From assembly GCF_023656565.1 (NCBI RefSeq), contig NZ_JAMOKG010000001.1, positions 1,060,456 to 1,124,455 on the forward strand: DNA of 64,000 nt. Reading direction: 5' to 3'. The translations under genes were made by a program, and so were the position numbers. The notes beneath the pieces are model-generated. The model saw only the letters and a list, made by a program, of their open reading frames with translations, searched no databases and was not told where the DNA came from. Below, piece after piece: positions 26,176 to 34,832 of the stretch (positions are counted from its first letter, which is position 1; every line of letters starts with the position of its first letter). This DNA is from Flavobacterium tyrosinilyticum (GTDB lineage Bacteria > Bacteroidota > Bacteroidia > Flavobacteriales > Flavobacteriaceae).

Positions 26176-27078
26176 ATGAAAAATGTTCTCGTAATTTATT
26201 ATACGCAATCTGGACAGCTAGAATCTATTGCAAGAAATATTGCAAAACCATTTCTAGATTCAGAAGAAATAAAGCTCACATTTCATGAAATACAATTAGA
26301 GAAACCGTTTCCTTTTCCTTGGAACAAAGAATCATTTTTTGATGCCTTTCCAGAATCGTTTTTACAGATTCCGACCGCATTAAAACCTGTTCCTGAGGAA
26401 ATTTTAAACACAAAATTTGATTTAGTATTATTTCATTATCAGGTTTGGTATTTATCGCCTTCTATTCCCATTAATTCATTTTTGAAAAGTGACGATGCCA
26501 AGAAAATTTTAAACAATACTCCTGTTATTACCATCAGCGGTTCAAGAAACATGTGGATTATGGCTCAGGAAAAGATTAAAGTTTTGCTGCGAAAAGCCAA
26601 TGCCAATTTGGTTGGAAACGTAGCTTTGGTAGACCGCGTTGGAAATTTAATAAGTGTAATCACCATTGTAGAATGGATGTTCTCTGGAGTTAAGAAAAAA
26701 TATTTAGGTATTTTTCCGCTTCCTGGAGTTTCAGAAAAAGACATACAAGAATCGAGTCAGTTTGGAGAAATCATGCTGGATTCTTTACAGCAAAATAATT
26801 TAGCGCAATTACAGCCCAAATTGGTCGATGCTGGCGCTGTAAAAATAAGTTCGTATTTGGTAACGGTTGACAAAACGGCCAATAAAATTTTTAATAAATG
26901 GTCAAATATCATTTATAAAAATCAAAAAAACCGAAAACAGCTGCTTAAAGTATTTAATGTTTATTTATTCCTTGCGATATGGTTAATCTCACCAATAGTG
27001 TATATATTGCACCTTATTACCTATCCGCTTAAGTTAAAATCTATAAAAAAGGAAACTCAATATTATCAGGGAGTTTAG
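26176..27078 (+). CDS. darA: DarA, dialkylresorcinol-forming enzyme (aromatase)
   Basis: The product has 300 residues from the ATG at 26176. The N-terminal third looks like a flavodoxin-type FMN fold (NVLVIYYTQSGQLESIA), with FHYQVWYLSPSIPINSF and ITISGSRNMW further on, and a hydrophobic C-terminal segment (VYLFLAIWLISPIVYILHL) suggests membrane contact. Databases call the family dialkylresorcinol condensing enzyme. As I recall the later work, DarB makes the cyclohexanedione and DarA oxidises it to the resorcinol, which fits the flavodoxin-like start. It is followed by darB 17 nt later. A longer TTG start at 26146 is rejected because it overlaps the -7 box. Confidence 0.9.
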   Translation: MKNVLVIYYTQSGQLESIARNIAKPFLDSEEIKLTFHEIQLEKPFPFPWNKESFFDAFPESFLQIPTALKPVPEEILNTKFDLVLFHYQVWYLSPSIPINSFLKSDDAKKILNNTPVITISGSRNMWIMAQEKIKVLLRKANANLVGNVALVDRVGNLISVITIVEWMFSGVKKKYLGIFPLPGVSEKDIQESSQFGEIMLDSLQQNNLAQLQPKLVDAGAVKISSYLVTVDKTANKIFNKWSNIIYKNQKNRKQLLKVFNVYLFLAIWLISPIVYILHLITYPLKLKSIKKETQYYQGV

Positions 27079-27095
27079 AAGACGAAATTTAAATT

Positions 27096-28229
27096 ATGTT
27101 TGAAGTATATATTACAAAAGCTGCAAAATATTTGCCAAACGAAGCTGTTTCTAATGATGAAATGGAAGCCTACTTGGGCCTTATCAATGATACTGCTTCC
27201 AAGGCTAGACGTATTATTTTGCGCAACAATAAAATTACAAGCCGATATTACGCTGTTGACAAAGAAGGAAAAAGCACACATAGCAATGCCGAATTAACCA
27301 AAAATGCCATTTTACCGTTATTCGACGAAAATTTTACGCCTCAAGATTTAGAGGTACTTTCTTGCGGGACCTCAACTCCAGACATTTTTCTGCCTTCACA
27401 CGCAGCGATGGTTCATGGTCTGCTAAAAAATAAATCGGTAGAATTAAACTCTTCAACGGGAGTTTGCTGTGCCGGAATGAACTCTCTTAAATTTGGTTTT
27501 CTTTCTATAAAATCTGGAAATTCAAAAAACGCAATCTGCACAGGATCAGAAAAAGTTTCTACTTGGCTGAATGCCCAAAAATACAATCACGAGGCCGATA
27601 ATTTAAAAAGCCTTGAAGAACAGCCAATTATTGCATTCAAAAAAGATTTTCTTCGTTGGATGCTGTCAGATGGTGCTGGAGCTTTTCTTTTGGAAAACAA
27701 ACCAAGAGGACCAATTTCATTAAAAATCGAATGGATGGAAGCTTTTTCGTATGCCTATGAATTAGAAACCTGTATGTATGCCGGAGGTGATAAATTGGAA
27801 AATGGTGAAATTAAAGGCTGGAGCGATTATTCTCCAGAACAATGGCTGAACGAATCTGTTTTTTCAATAAAACAGGACGTTAAATTATTAGACGAATTTA
27901 TCCTGTCAAAAGGTGCTCAAAGCATGAAAGACGCCATGGATAAAAACAATATTAAATCGGAAGATATTACTTATTTTATTCCTCATGTTTCTTCTAACTT
28001 TTTTGTGGAAGGATTGAAAAAAGGATTAAACGAAAAAGGTATCGGAATGAGCGATGACAAATGGTTCATGAATCTTTCTAGAGTAGGAAATGTTGGCTCT
28101 GCCTCTATTTACTTGGCTCTTGAAGAATTGATGAGTTCAGGGAATTTGAAAAAAGGAGATAAAATTTTATTATCTGTTCCAGAAAGCGGAAGATTCTCTT
28201 TTGCGTATGCCTATTTAACGGTTTGTTAA
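27096..28229 (+). CDS. darB: DarB, KAS III-type ketosynthase for dialkylresorcinol
   Basis: The product has 377 residues of the FabH/KAS III fold. The catalytic cysteine is in STGVCCAGMNS (C124 or C125), the histidine in FIPHVSSNFF, and the asparagine in GNVGSASIY. DarB joins two beta-keto acyl units into a 2,5-dialkyl-cyclohexane-1,3-dione, the precursor of the resorcinol half of flexirubin. The TAA stop overlaps the next ATG by one base (TAATG), so translation is coupled to the downstream dehydratase-like gene. Confidence 0.93.
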   Translation: MFEVYITKAAKYLPNEAVSNDEMEAYLGLINDTASKARRIILRNNKITSRYYAVDKEGKSTHSNAELTKNAILPLFDENFTPQDLEVLSCGTSTPDIFLPSHAAMVHGLLKNKSVELNSSTGVCCAGMNSLKFGFLSIKSGNSKNAICTGSEKVSTWLNAQKYNHEADNLKSLEEQPIIAFKKDFLRWMLSDGAGAFLLENKPRGPISLKIEWMEAFSYAYELETCMYAGGDKLENGEIKGWSDYSPEQWLNESVFSIKQDVKLLDEFILSKGAQSMKDAMDKNNIKSEDITYFIPHVSSNFFVEGLKKGLNEKGIGMSDDKWFMNLSRVGNVGSASIYLALEELMSSGNLKKGDKILLSVPESGRFSFAYAYLTVC

Positions 28230-28657
28230 TGGAAACAATGCTTTTAGAAAAAGAAATGGTCGAAAATTTACTGCCTCAAAAGTTTCCTTTTGTGATGGTA
28301 GATGCTATGCATTCTTATTCTGAAACTTCGTTGGTTTCGGGTTTAGAAATTCAGCGCGAAAATATTTTTGTATCAAACGATATTTTTCTTGAAGCTGGAT
28401 TAATAGAACATATGGCACAATCTGTGGCATTGCATACGGGATATCAATATTTCTTGAAAAACGAAATTGCTCCAACGGGCTATATCGGTTCTATTAAAGA
28501 AATTGAAATTAAGAAACTTCCAAAACTTAACGATACTATTCAATCTGAAGTTACGATTCTGCAGGAATTTGCAGGAATTACTTTGGTGAATATTGTTACG
28601 ACTTTAAATAATGAAGAGATTGCCAGAGGACAAATGAAAACCGTTTTGGCAAAATAA
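28229..28657 (+). CDS. FabZ-like hotdog protein with Glu but no His (dehydratase subunit)
   Basis: From the ATG at 28229 the product has 142 residues. KEMVENLLPQKFPFVMVDA aligns with the FabZ N-terminus, and LIEHMAQSVAL aligns with FabZ LILEAMAQATG, so the catalytic glutamate is kept. The loop that in FabZ carries the catalytic His (HFPG.P..PGV) is absent: RENIFVSNDIFLEAG is found instead. Alone it is unlikely to be a full dehydratase. A partner with the His would be needed, and one is encoded at 42171. The TAATG overlap with darB couples translation. An upstream TTG start at 28223 is possible but would add only two residues. Confidence 0.85.
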   Translation: METMLLEKEMVENLLPQKFPFVMVDAMHSYSETSLVSGLEIQRENIFVSNDIFLEAGLIEHMAQSVALHTGYQYFLKNEIAPTGYIGSIKEIEIKKLPKLNDTIQSEVTILQEFAGITLVNIVTTLNNEEIARGQMKTVLAK

Positions 28658-28666
28658 AAATAACCG

Positions 28667-29134
28667 ATGAAAACTACTTCTGCTGTTGACATACAAAACT
28701 ATTTACCGCACCGAGCTCCAATGCTTATGGTGGATTTGATTTTGGATATAGATGCCAACTTTGTAGAAACCATATTTTTGATAAAAGAAGACAATATTTT
28801 TATTCAGAATACTGTTTTTATAGAAGCAGGATTAATCGAAAATACAGCGCAGACTTGTTCTGCAATTGTTGGAAAAAAATACTTTTTTGACGATAACGGA
28901 ATCGAAAATGAAAACGTAAATGTAATTGGATTTATCAGCGCTTTAAAAAGTGTAAAAGTTCATGCATTGCCAAAAGTTGGCGATACGATCATAACAAAAG
29001 CCAATCTGGTTTCTAAATTTGTGGGCGACGATTATACTTTATGCACAATGAGCTGCAAAAGCTTATTGGAAGACCAGATTCTCTTAGAATGTGAAATTAA
29101 TTTGTTTATTCAGAAAACAATCTCGGTTGGATAA
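28667..29134 (+). CDS. Second FabZ-like hotdog protein with Glu but no His
   Basis: The product has 155 residues. IQNYLPHRAPMLMVDLILD is the FabZ-like start, and FIEAGLIENTAQTCSAIVG carries the glutamate in the usual place. The HFPG loop is missing, as in the upstream paralog, with KEDNIFIQNT in its place. The two genes are 9 nt apart and probably arose by duplication. It likely forms a homo- or heterodimer in polyene or alkyl-chain dehydration. A catalytic role alone is doubtful. Confidence 0.83.
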   Translation: MKTTSAVDIQNYLPHRAPMLMVDLILDIDANFVETIFLIKEDNIFIQNTVFIEAGLIENTAQTCSAIVGKKYFFDDNGIENENVNVIGFISALKSVKVHALPKVGDTIITKANLVSKFVGDDYTLCTMSCKSLLEDQILLECEINLFIQKTISVG

Positions 29135-29447
29135 TCCAAAAAATATCATTTTACATCTAGGGACTCGAATCGTTGTTTTGGCTCTTTTACTTGGTTTAGT
29201 TTTCTTAATTTGGTATTTTGGCCCTTCTCACTTTTCTGTAGAAAAAGGAGATAAACATAACGCTGGTGCTTTAGCAATGGTAATGATAATATCTGTTATA
29301 GTACTTATTTTTAATATAGTATTATTTATAGAAATGGTTGATTTATTTTTAAGGAAAAACAAAATTTTAGCTTTTACAAATCTTGGATTTTTAATAATTA
29401 GCCTATACATAATTTCAGTCTATATGTTTCCTAATATATTAAATTAA
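29127..29447 (+). CDS. Small membrane protein of the flexirubin cluster
   Basis: This is a hydrophobic protein with three predicted membrane segments (TRIVVLALLLGLVFLIWYF; MVMIISVIVLIFNIVLFIEM; LGFLIISLYIISVYMF). The frame is open from 29091, but an ATG there would overlap 44 nt of the previous gene. A TTG at 29127 starts just before the hydrophilic LDNPKN that precedes the first segment and overlaps the stop of the upstream gene by 8 nt, so I prefer it, with low certainty. I do not recognise the family. Position inside the biosynthetic operon suggests a membrane role in pigment assembly. Confidence 0.6.
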   Translation: MDNPKNIILHLGTRIVVLALLLGLVFLIWYFGPSHFSVEKGDKHNAGALAMVMIISVIVLIFNIVLFIEMVDLFLRKNKILAFTNLGFLIISLYIISVYMFPNILN

Positions 29448-29451
29448 CAAT

Positions 29452-29856
29452 ATGGAAAAAGAAAATGTACCACAAGACCAAAGCAACTTAACGAAAAATA
29501 ACGTTAAAGAGCTTTTGTACGCAACTGATGAAAATGGTAATTATACCACAACATTAAGTACGGGCTGGGAACCGAAAACAATTGCCCTTTCAAATTCTAT
29601 TGATGAAATAAACGAACGAATTGCCGATGCCAGACAACAGGTTTTAAATGGTGAAGCAAGTCCGATTGTGTATTTTATGGAAGTCAATAAAATGGATCTT
29701 AACATATTATCCAGCTATGTTGGGTTTTGGAAATGGCGCGTAAAAAGACATTTTAAACCAAGTGTTTTTGCCAAACTAAACGATAAAATCCTGAAAAAAT
29801 ATGCTGATACTTTTGGAGTATCAATCGAAGAATTAAAAAACAGCATTACCAAATAA
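29452..29856 (+). CDS. Conserved-looking hypothetical protein preceding the BtrH-like gene
   Basis: This 134-residue soluble protein is not recognised. It has an acidic, flexible N-terminus, a central helix (IDEINERIADARQQVLNG) and a basic segment (VGFWKWRVKRHFKPSVF), followed by a short helix-turn-like end (KYADTFGVSIEELKNSI). It has no signal peptide or membrane segment. Its stop is directly followed by the ATG of the BtrH-like gene, so the two proteins are likely made together and may interact. DNA binding is possible from the C-terminal pattern but unproven. Confidence 0.75.
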   Translation: MEKENVPQDQSNLTKNNVKELLYATDENGNYTTTLSTGWEPKTIALSNSIDEINERIADARQQVLNGEASPIVYFMEVNKMDLNILSSYVGFWKWRVKRHFKPSVFAKLNDKILKKYADTFGVSIEELKNSITK

Positions 29857-30855
29857 ATGGAATTAACTTTCACACATCATCAGTCTGCTCATTGCGAGAA
29901 TGGAGTAGCGTCAAATCTGCTAAAAAATAGCGGACTAAACATTAGCGAACCGATGGTTTTTGGTATTGGCTCTGGATTATTTTTTGTATATCTGCCTTTT
30001 ATAAAAGTGAATCATGCACCAGCAATCAGTTATAGAACTTTGCCTGGACAGATTTTCAATAAAGTTGCCACTCGTTTAAATTTAAAAATCAAAAGACAAA
30101 AATTTTCCTCTATTTCAAGTGCCAATAAAGCTTTAGACGAAAATTTAAAAAATAATATTCCAACCGGATTACAAGTTGGCGTATACAATTTAAGTTATTT
30201 TCCTGACGAATATCGTTTTCATTTCAACGCGCACAATTTAGTCGTTTACGGAAAAACCGAAACCGAATATTTAGTGAGCGATCCAGTAATGGAAACCGTT
30301 ACGACTTTAACTTACGAAGACATGAATAAAGTGCGTTTTGCCAAAGGAGCTTTTGCGCCTCGCGGACAAATGTACTATCCAATTCAGATTCCGAAAGAAG
30401 TCGATTTAAAAAGCGCCATCATTAAAGGAATCAAAAATACGTGCCGAGATATGCTTGCGCCAATGCCAATTGTTGGTATTCGCGGTATTAAAATGGTTTC
30501 TCGTCAGATTCGTAAATGGCCTAAAAAACATGGCGTTAGAAAAGCCAATCATTACTTGGCACAAATGGTTCGTATGCAGGAAGAAATTGGAACTGGTGGC
30601 GGTGGTTTCCGTTTTATTTATGCAGCTTTTTTACAAGAAGCTTCAGTTATTTTAGCTAACGAAGAACTGAAAGAACTTTCTAAAGAAATGACTCAAATTG
30701 GAGATTCATGGCGTGATTTTGCTGTTGAAGCTTCAAGAATTTATAAAAACAGAAGTGCCAAAGAAGATGCTTACAACACTATTGCCGATGAACTTTTGGA
30801 CATTGCCAATAGAGAAGAAATCTTTTTCAAAAAACTAAAAAAAGCGATCAGCTAA
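29857..30855 (+). CDS. BtrH-like papain-fold acyltransferase or thioesterase
   Basis: The product has 332 residues. The N-terminal half matches the BtrH N-terminal domain, with a plausible Cys-His-Asp triad: C13 in HHQSAHCENG, H126 in NAHNLVVYG and D142 in LVSDPV. The C-terminal half is helical (DUF4872-like, QEEIGTGGGGFRFIYAAFLQEAS). BtrH of butirosin synthesis moves an acyl chain from an ACP to an amine. Here the same chemistry with a hydroxyl could join the polyene acyl-ACP to the resorcinol. It is thus one of several candidates in the cluster for the ester-forming enzyme. The gene begins immediately after the previous stop. Confidence 0.82.
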   Translation: MELTFTHHQSAHCENGVASNLLKNSGLNISEPMVFGIGSGLFFVYLPFIKVNHAPAISYRTLPGQIFNKVATRLNLKIKRQKFSSISSANKALDENLKNNIPTGLQVGVYNLSYFPDEYRFHFNAHNLVVYGKTETEYLVSDPVMETVTTLTYEDMNKVRFAKGAFAPRGQMYYPIQIPKEVDLKSAIIKGIKNTCRDMLAPMPIVGIRGIKMVSRQIRKWPKKHGVRKANHYLAQMVRMQEEIGTGGGGFRFIYAAFLQEASVILANEELKELSKEMTQIGDSWRDFAVEASRIYKNRSAKEDAYNTIADELLDIANREEIFFKKLKKAIS

Positions 30856-30864
30856 AATCATATT

Positions 30865-31617
30865 TTGCAATCTATCATTCAAATAGAATCCCTTTCGAAA
30901 AAGTACAAAAATGCAGAAATGTATTCTTTGAACAATGTTTCGCTAAATATAAATGAAGGTCAGATTTTTGGTTTGCTCGGTCCAAATGGTGCTGGAAAAA
31001 CAACCTTGATCTCGATGCTCTGCGGATTGGTAAAACCAACTTCGGGACATTTTACAATCGATGGTTTAGACTATCAGCATCATGCTTCGAAAATTAAAAA
31101 AATCATAGGCGTTGTTCCACAAGAATATGCTTTGTATCCGACTTTGACTGCTAGAGAAAATCTGCTTTATTTTGGAAGTATGTACGGTTTAAAAGGTTCT
31201 GATTTAAAAGATAAAGTAATCGAGACTCTGGATCTTTTAGGTTTATTGAAATTTGCCGACAAACAAGTTCAGACTTTCTCGGGCGGAATGAAACGACGTG
31301 TCAATCTGATTGCCGGAATTCTCCATAATCCGAAAGTTTTGTTTTTGGATGAACCAACAGTTGGTGTGGACGTGCATTCTAAAACTGCCATTATCGATTA
31401 TCTGAAAGTTTTGAACCAAAACGGAACAACCATTATTTATACTTCGCATCATTTGGCTGAAGCCGAAGATTTCTGTTCGCAAATTGCGATTTTAGATCAA
31501 GGACAGATTTACGCACAAGCAACTCCGTTGGCATTGATTGAATCTACAAAAGACGCTCGAAATCTCGAAGATGTTTTTATTTCATTAACTGGTAAAGCGC
31601 TGAGAGATGATATATAA
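30865..31617 (+). CDS. ABC transporter ATP-binding protein (exporter type)
   Basis: The product has 250 residues with a Walker A GPNGAGKTT, the signature SGGMKRRVNL, and a Walker B VLFLDEPTVGVD. It belongs to the CcmA/drug-exporter ATPase group, which pairs with ABC-2 permeases. The reading frame needs a TTG start at 30865, since the first in-frame ATG would remove the beginning of the fold. It overlaps the permease gene by 11 nt. With that permease it could move pigment, an intermediate or lipid across the inner membrane. Confidence 0.92.
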   Translation: MQSIIQIESLSKKYKNAEMYSLNNVSLNINEGQIFGLLGPNGAGKTTLISMLCGLVKPTSGHFTIDGLDYQHHASKIKKIIGVVPQEYALYPTLTARENLLYFGSMYGLKGSDLKDKVIETLDLLGLLKFADKQVQTFSGGMKRRVNLIAGILHNPKVLFLDEPTVGVDVHSKTAIIDYLKVLNQNGTTIIYTSHHLAEAEDFCSQIAILDQGQIYAQATPLALIESTKDARNLEDVFISLTGKALRDDI

Positions 31618-32890
31618 AATTTGGATGTCGGTAGTAAAAGAATTCCTTTTGCTAAAAAGAGATTTAGGCGGATTGATTATTTTATTTATAATGCCTTTGG
31701 TTTTGGTAATTGCTGTAACCTTAATTCAGGACAGCACTTTTAAAGCCGTAACCGATTCTAAACTTCAGATTCTTTTGGTCGATAAAGACAAAGGATCTGT
31801 ATCAAAAACCGTTTTTGAAAATTTAGAAAAAAGCAAATATTTTACCGTTGTAACCCAAATTGACAATAAACCGATTACCGAAGAAATTGCCAAAGAAAAT
31901 GTGTACAAAGGAAAATTTCAACTGGCAATTGTAATTCCAGAAAACCTAAGTTCCGATTTACAGGAAAAAGTAAATCAGAATGTAGAGAAAATTGTCAGCA
32001 ATTTAGGTTTGACCGATAGCACTTCTGCTACCGAACCTCAGCGCATTATTAAAGAAAAAGAAGTAAAACTGTATTTTGACCCAGCGGTACAAATGAGTTT
32101 CAAAAATGCCGTAATGAGTTCGATTGACAAAATGATTTCTCAAATTGAAACCAAATCAATTTACAGCACTTTTCAAAAACAGTTAGGAGAAGAAACCATC
32201 GATTTTGAGCAAAAAAACTTTATTACTTTCAAAGAAATAATTCCGAGAATCAACAACAAAGAAGTTCGTCCAAATTCAGTTCAGCACAATGTTCCAGCGT
32301 GGACACTTTTTGCGATCTTTTTTATTGTAATTCCGTTATCTATCAATATTGTTAAAGAAAAATCACAAGGAACTTTTGTTCGATTAAGAACCAATCCGGT
32401 TTCTAATTTAGTGGTCATTATTGGAAAAACTATCACCTACTCGATCATCTGTATGATTCAGTTTTATATGATGGTTGCCGTTGCTGTATTCTTATTCCCA
32501 TCAATCGGATTGCCTTCACTAAACATCGAAGGTCATTTCTTGCTGACAAGTGTTGTCGCATTATTTTCAGGTTTTGCCGCCATCGGATTCGGAATCTTAT
32601 TAGGAACTGTAGCCAGCACACAAGAACAATCTGCTCCATTTGGCGCTACAAGTGTGATCATTTTAGCCGCAATTGGCGGTGTTTGGGTTCCTGTTTTTGC
32701 TATGCCGAAAATCATGCAGTATATCGCAAAATCATCTCCAATGAACTGGGGATTAGAAGCTTTTTACGATGTATTACTTAGAAACGTTTCTTTCGTTGAA
32801 ATCATACCAAGAATAAGTTTATTATTTTTGTTTTTCATTATTACCACTTCCATCGCATTATTTTATGATAAAAAGAAAAGAGCAGTTTAA
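31607..32890 (+). CDS. ABC-2 type transporter permease
   Basis: The product has 427 residues: one N-terminal membrane segment (GGLIILFIMPLVLVIAVTLI), a large periplasmic domain (about 45-225), then five or six segments (WTLFAIFFIVIPLSINIV onward). This is the ABC-2/YhaP-type exporter layout. It overlaps the ATPase gene by 11 nt and the thioesterase gene by 26 nt. The last of these is a long overlap. The substrate is not shown, but pigment or a lipid precursor is likely from context. Confidence 0.9.
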   Translation: MIYKIWMSVVKEFLLLKRDLGGLIILFIMPLVLVIAVTLIQDSTFKAVTDSKLQILLVDKDKGSVSKTVFENLEKSKYFTVVTQIDNKPITEEIAKENVYKGKFQLAIVIPENLSSDLQEKVNQNVEKIVSNLGLTDSTSATEPQRIIKEKEVKLYFDPAVQMSFKNAVMSSIDKMISQIETKSIYSTFQKQLGEETIDFEQKNFITFKEIIPRINNKEVRPNSVQHNVPAWTLFAIFFIVIPLSINIVKEKSQGTFVRLRTNPVSNLVVIIGKTITYSIICMIQFYMMVAVAVFLFPSIGLPSLNIEGHFLLTSVVALFSGFAAIGFGILLGTVASTQEQSAPFGATSVIILAAIGGVWVPVFAMPKIMQYIAKSSPMNWGLEAFYDVLLRNVSFVEIIPRISLLFLFFIITTSIALFYDKKKRAV

Positions 32891-33314
32891 AGAAGCTACA
32901 GATCTAACCGTTTCACACGAAATTAGGATTCGTTTTAACGAAACAGATCCGCTTGGAATTGTTTGGCACGGCAATTACATTACGTATTTCGAAGATGGAC
33001 GTGAAGCGTTTGGGCGCCAGCATGGACTTACATATCTGGATATTGCCAAAACGGGTTATACCACGCCAATTGTAAAATCGACTTGCGAACATAAATTATC
33101 TTTGCGTTATGGTGATGTGGTGACAATAGAAACAACAGTTGTTGATACTCCCGCAGCCAAAATGATTTACCGTTTTAAAATTATTGATGATAAAGGAGAA
33201 GTAGCATGTACAGGAGAAACCACTCAGGTTTTCTTAGATGCAGCAGGAAATTTAATGCTGACCAATCCTCCTTTTTATGAGGAATGGAAACGAAAAGTTG
33301 GGTTATTGAAATAA
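32865..33314 (+). CDS. 4-hydroxybenzoyl-CoA-type hotdog thioesterase
   Basis: The product has 149 residues of the hotdog fold. IRFNETDPLGIVWHGNYITYFEDG carries the D-x-x-G-x-x-x-x-x-N pattern (D28) of 4HBT/YbgC thioesterases (written here as DPLGIVWHGNY). It would release an acyl chain from ACP or CoA, for example the polyene acid or an alkyl chain. The gene overlaps the permease gene by 26 nt in another frame. A GC-poor repeat gap follows before the next ketosynthase. Confidence 0.9.
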   Translation: MIKRKEQFKEATDLTVSHEIRIRFNETDPLGIVWHGNYITYFEDGREAFGRQHGLTYLDIAKTGYTTPIVKSTCEHKLSLRYGDVVTIETTVVDTPAAKMIYRFKIIDDKGEVACTGETTQVFLDAAGNLMLTNPPFYEEWKRKVGLLK

Positions 33315-33316
33315 AA

Positions 33317-33400
33317 CACGGATTACACGAATTTTCACGAATTAAAAAATAAAAATCTTTTTTAAATCTGCTGAAATCTTTATAAATCTGCGTGAAAATT
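33317..33400. repeat. Composite repeat sharing the CACGAATT and AATCTGCGTGAAA families
   Basis: ACACGAATTTTCACGAATTA at 33325-33345 resembles part of the 16808 element, and AATCTGCTGAAATCTTT followed by AATCTGCGTGAAAAT (about 33364-33398) is nearly the same as 7558-7592. There is no coding signal in the 107-nt gap. Confidence 0.7.
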
Positions 33401-33421
33401 TAAAAAATTGAGATTCATAAA

Positions 33422-34561
33422 ATGTTAAGAGAAATATACATTACAGAAACGAATTGTATCACGCCTTTGGGTTTTGATGTTGAATCTAATATCGGTGCCA
33501 TTCTTCGTGGAGATTCTGGAATTCAGCTTCATAACGATGTTTCTTTGATGCCGAATCCGTTTTATGCTTCGATTATTTCTGATGAAAAAATAAACAGTGC
33601 TTTTTCAAAAATTAGTCCTGACACCAAATATTCCCGTTTAGAGAAAATGATGATTTTGGCTTTAGAGCCGATTATCAAAAATTCAAACGTAGAATTAAAT
33701 TCAAAAACTGCTTTTATACTTTCTACCACAAAAGGAAATGTTACCGCTTTGGCAAATGATTCTGAGGAAAGTTTCAACAACGCACATTTAGATGTTTTAG
33801 CAAAAAACGTTGCCGATTGGTTCGGATTCCAAACACAACCCATAGTAGTTTCAAATGCTTGCGTTTCTGGAATTTTAGCCGTTTCTGTTGCCAAAAGAAT
33901 GATTCAGTCTGAACTTTACGACAACATTTTTGCAGTGGCTGGCGATGAAGTTTCAGAATTTGTTTTATCTGGTTTTAATGCTTTCCAAGCCATGAGCGAA
34001 CTGCCTTGTAAACCCTATTCTAAAAACAGAACGGGAGTAAGTTTAGGCGAAGCGACAGCAGCAGTTTTAGTTACGGCGGAAGCCAAAAACGCTAAAATAA
34101 AAGTAATTGGCGACAGTTCGATAAACGATGCGAATCATATTTCTGGACCTTCAAGAACAGGTGAAGGTTTGTTCAGAAGCATTCAGAATGCCTTGAAAGA
34201 AGCGCAAATTGAGGCAAACAAATTAGATTATATTTCAGCCCACGGAACCGCAACGCCTTACAATGACGAAATGGAAGCGATTGCTCTAACTCGTTTAGAT
34301 TTACAAAATGTTCCAGTAAATAGTTTAAAAGGATTTTACGGTCATACACTTGGCGCTTCGGGATTATTGGAAACCGTAATTGCCATAGAATCTGCCAATC
34401 AAAATAAACTTTTTGAATCGAAAGGTTTTGATGAAATTGGTGTAAGCGAATCTATTAATGTAATTGAGAAAAATGAAGAAAAAAATATTGAATATTTTCT
34501 AAAAACGGCTTCTGGTTTTGGAGGTTGTAATACGGCTGTGGTTTTTGAGAAAGTAAAATAA
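33422..34561 (+). CDS. Beta-ketoacyl-ACP synthase (APE/flexirubin type)
   Basis: The product has 379 residues with a complete triad: C147 in SNACVSGILA, H274 in SAHGTATP and H308 in YGHTLGASG. The sequence is shorter than the KAS II at 23531 and closer to KS proteins of aryl polyene clusters. It may extend or prime a chain of its own. After it comes a 271-nt gap that holds a reverse-strand ORF and then a lipoprotein gene, which breaks the tight gene packing seen elsewhere. Confidence 0.92.
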   Translation: MLREIYITETNCITPLGFDVESNIGAILRGDSGIQLHNDVSLMPNPFYASIISDEKINSAFSKISPDTKYSRLEKMMILALEPIIKNSNVELNSKTAFILSTTKGNVTALANDSEESFNNAHLDVLAKNVADWFGFQTQPIVVSNACVSGILAVSVAKRMIQSELYDNIFAVAGDEVSEFVLSGFNAFQAMSELPCKPYSKNRTGVSLGEATAAVLVTAEAKNAKIKVIGDSSINDANHISGPSRTGEGLFRSIQNALKEAQIEANKLDYISAHGTATPYNDEMEAIALTRLDLQNVPVNSLKGFYGHTLGASGLLETVIAIESANQNKLFESKGFDEIGVSESINVIEKNEEKNIEYFLKTASGFGGCNTAVVFEKVK

Positions 34562-34573
34562 ATAATAACAGAA

Positions 34574-34759
34574 CTATTTATTAAAGAATGCTGAACCATT
34601 TAATTCTCTTTCTTTTAAAATAGTATCAACAATTTTAATGATTTTAATTTTTGAAACATTTTGATTCTCTAAATTCATGGTAGAATATACAGTATCAACA
34701 AGCACTTTTGATAAAAAGCCTTTTTGTTTTAATACTGGATATTTTTCGTAGAATTTCAT
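34574..34759 (-). CDS. Possible small basic protein, antisense to the cluster
   Basis: This 61-codon ORF starts KFYEKYPVLKQKGFLSKVL and has a normal-looking, lysine-rich composition. It is the only reading frame in this gap and is preceded on its own strand by a TAGATTTG box. No family is recognised. It runs opposite to the pigment genes and ends 12 nt after the KS stop. It could be a real small protein gained with the lipoprotein next to it, or a chance ORF. Confidence 0.4.
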   Translation of the reverse strand: MKFYEKYPVLKQKGFLSKVLVDTVYSTMNLENQNVSKIKIIKIVDTILKERELNGSAFFNK

Positions 34760-34766
34760 GAGATAT

Positions 34767-34813
34767 CAAATCTATAAAATTTAATTCCAACTTGTAAATA
34801 AATCTTACAAGTT
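34767..34813. promoter_or_regulatory. Divergent control region: minus-strand -7 box and 9-bp inverted repeat
   Basis: TAGATTTG lies on the minus strand (34767-34774), 7 nt from the ATG of the small ORF. AACTTGTAA (34789-34797) pairs perfectly with TTACAAGTT (34805-34813) across 7 nt. The palindrome sits between the small ORF and the lipoprotein gene and is a candidate operator. Confidence 0.45.
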
Positions 34814-34832
34814 CAACATAGTTAATTAAAAA

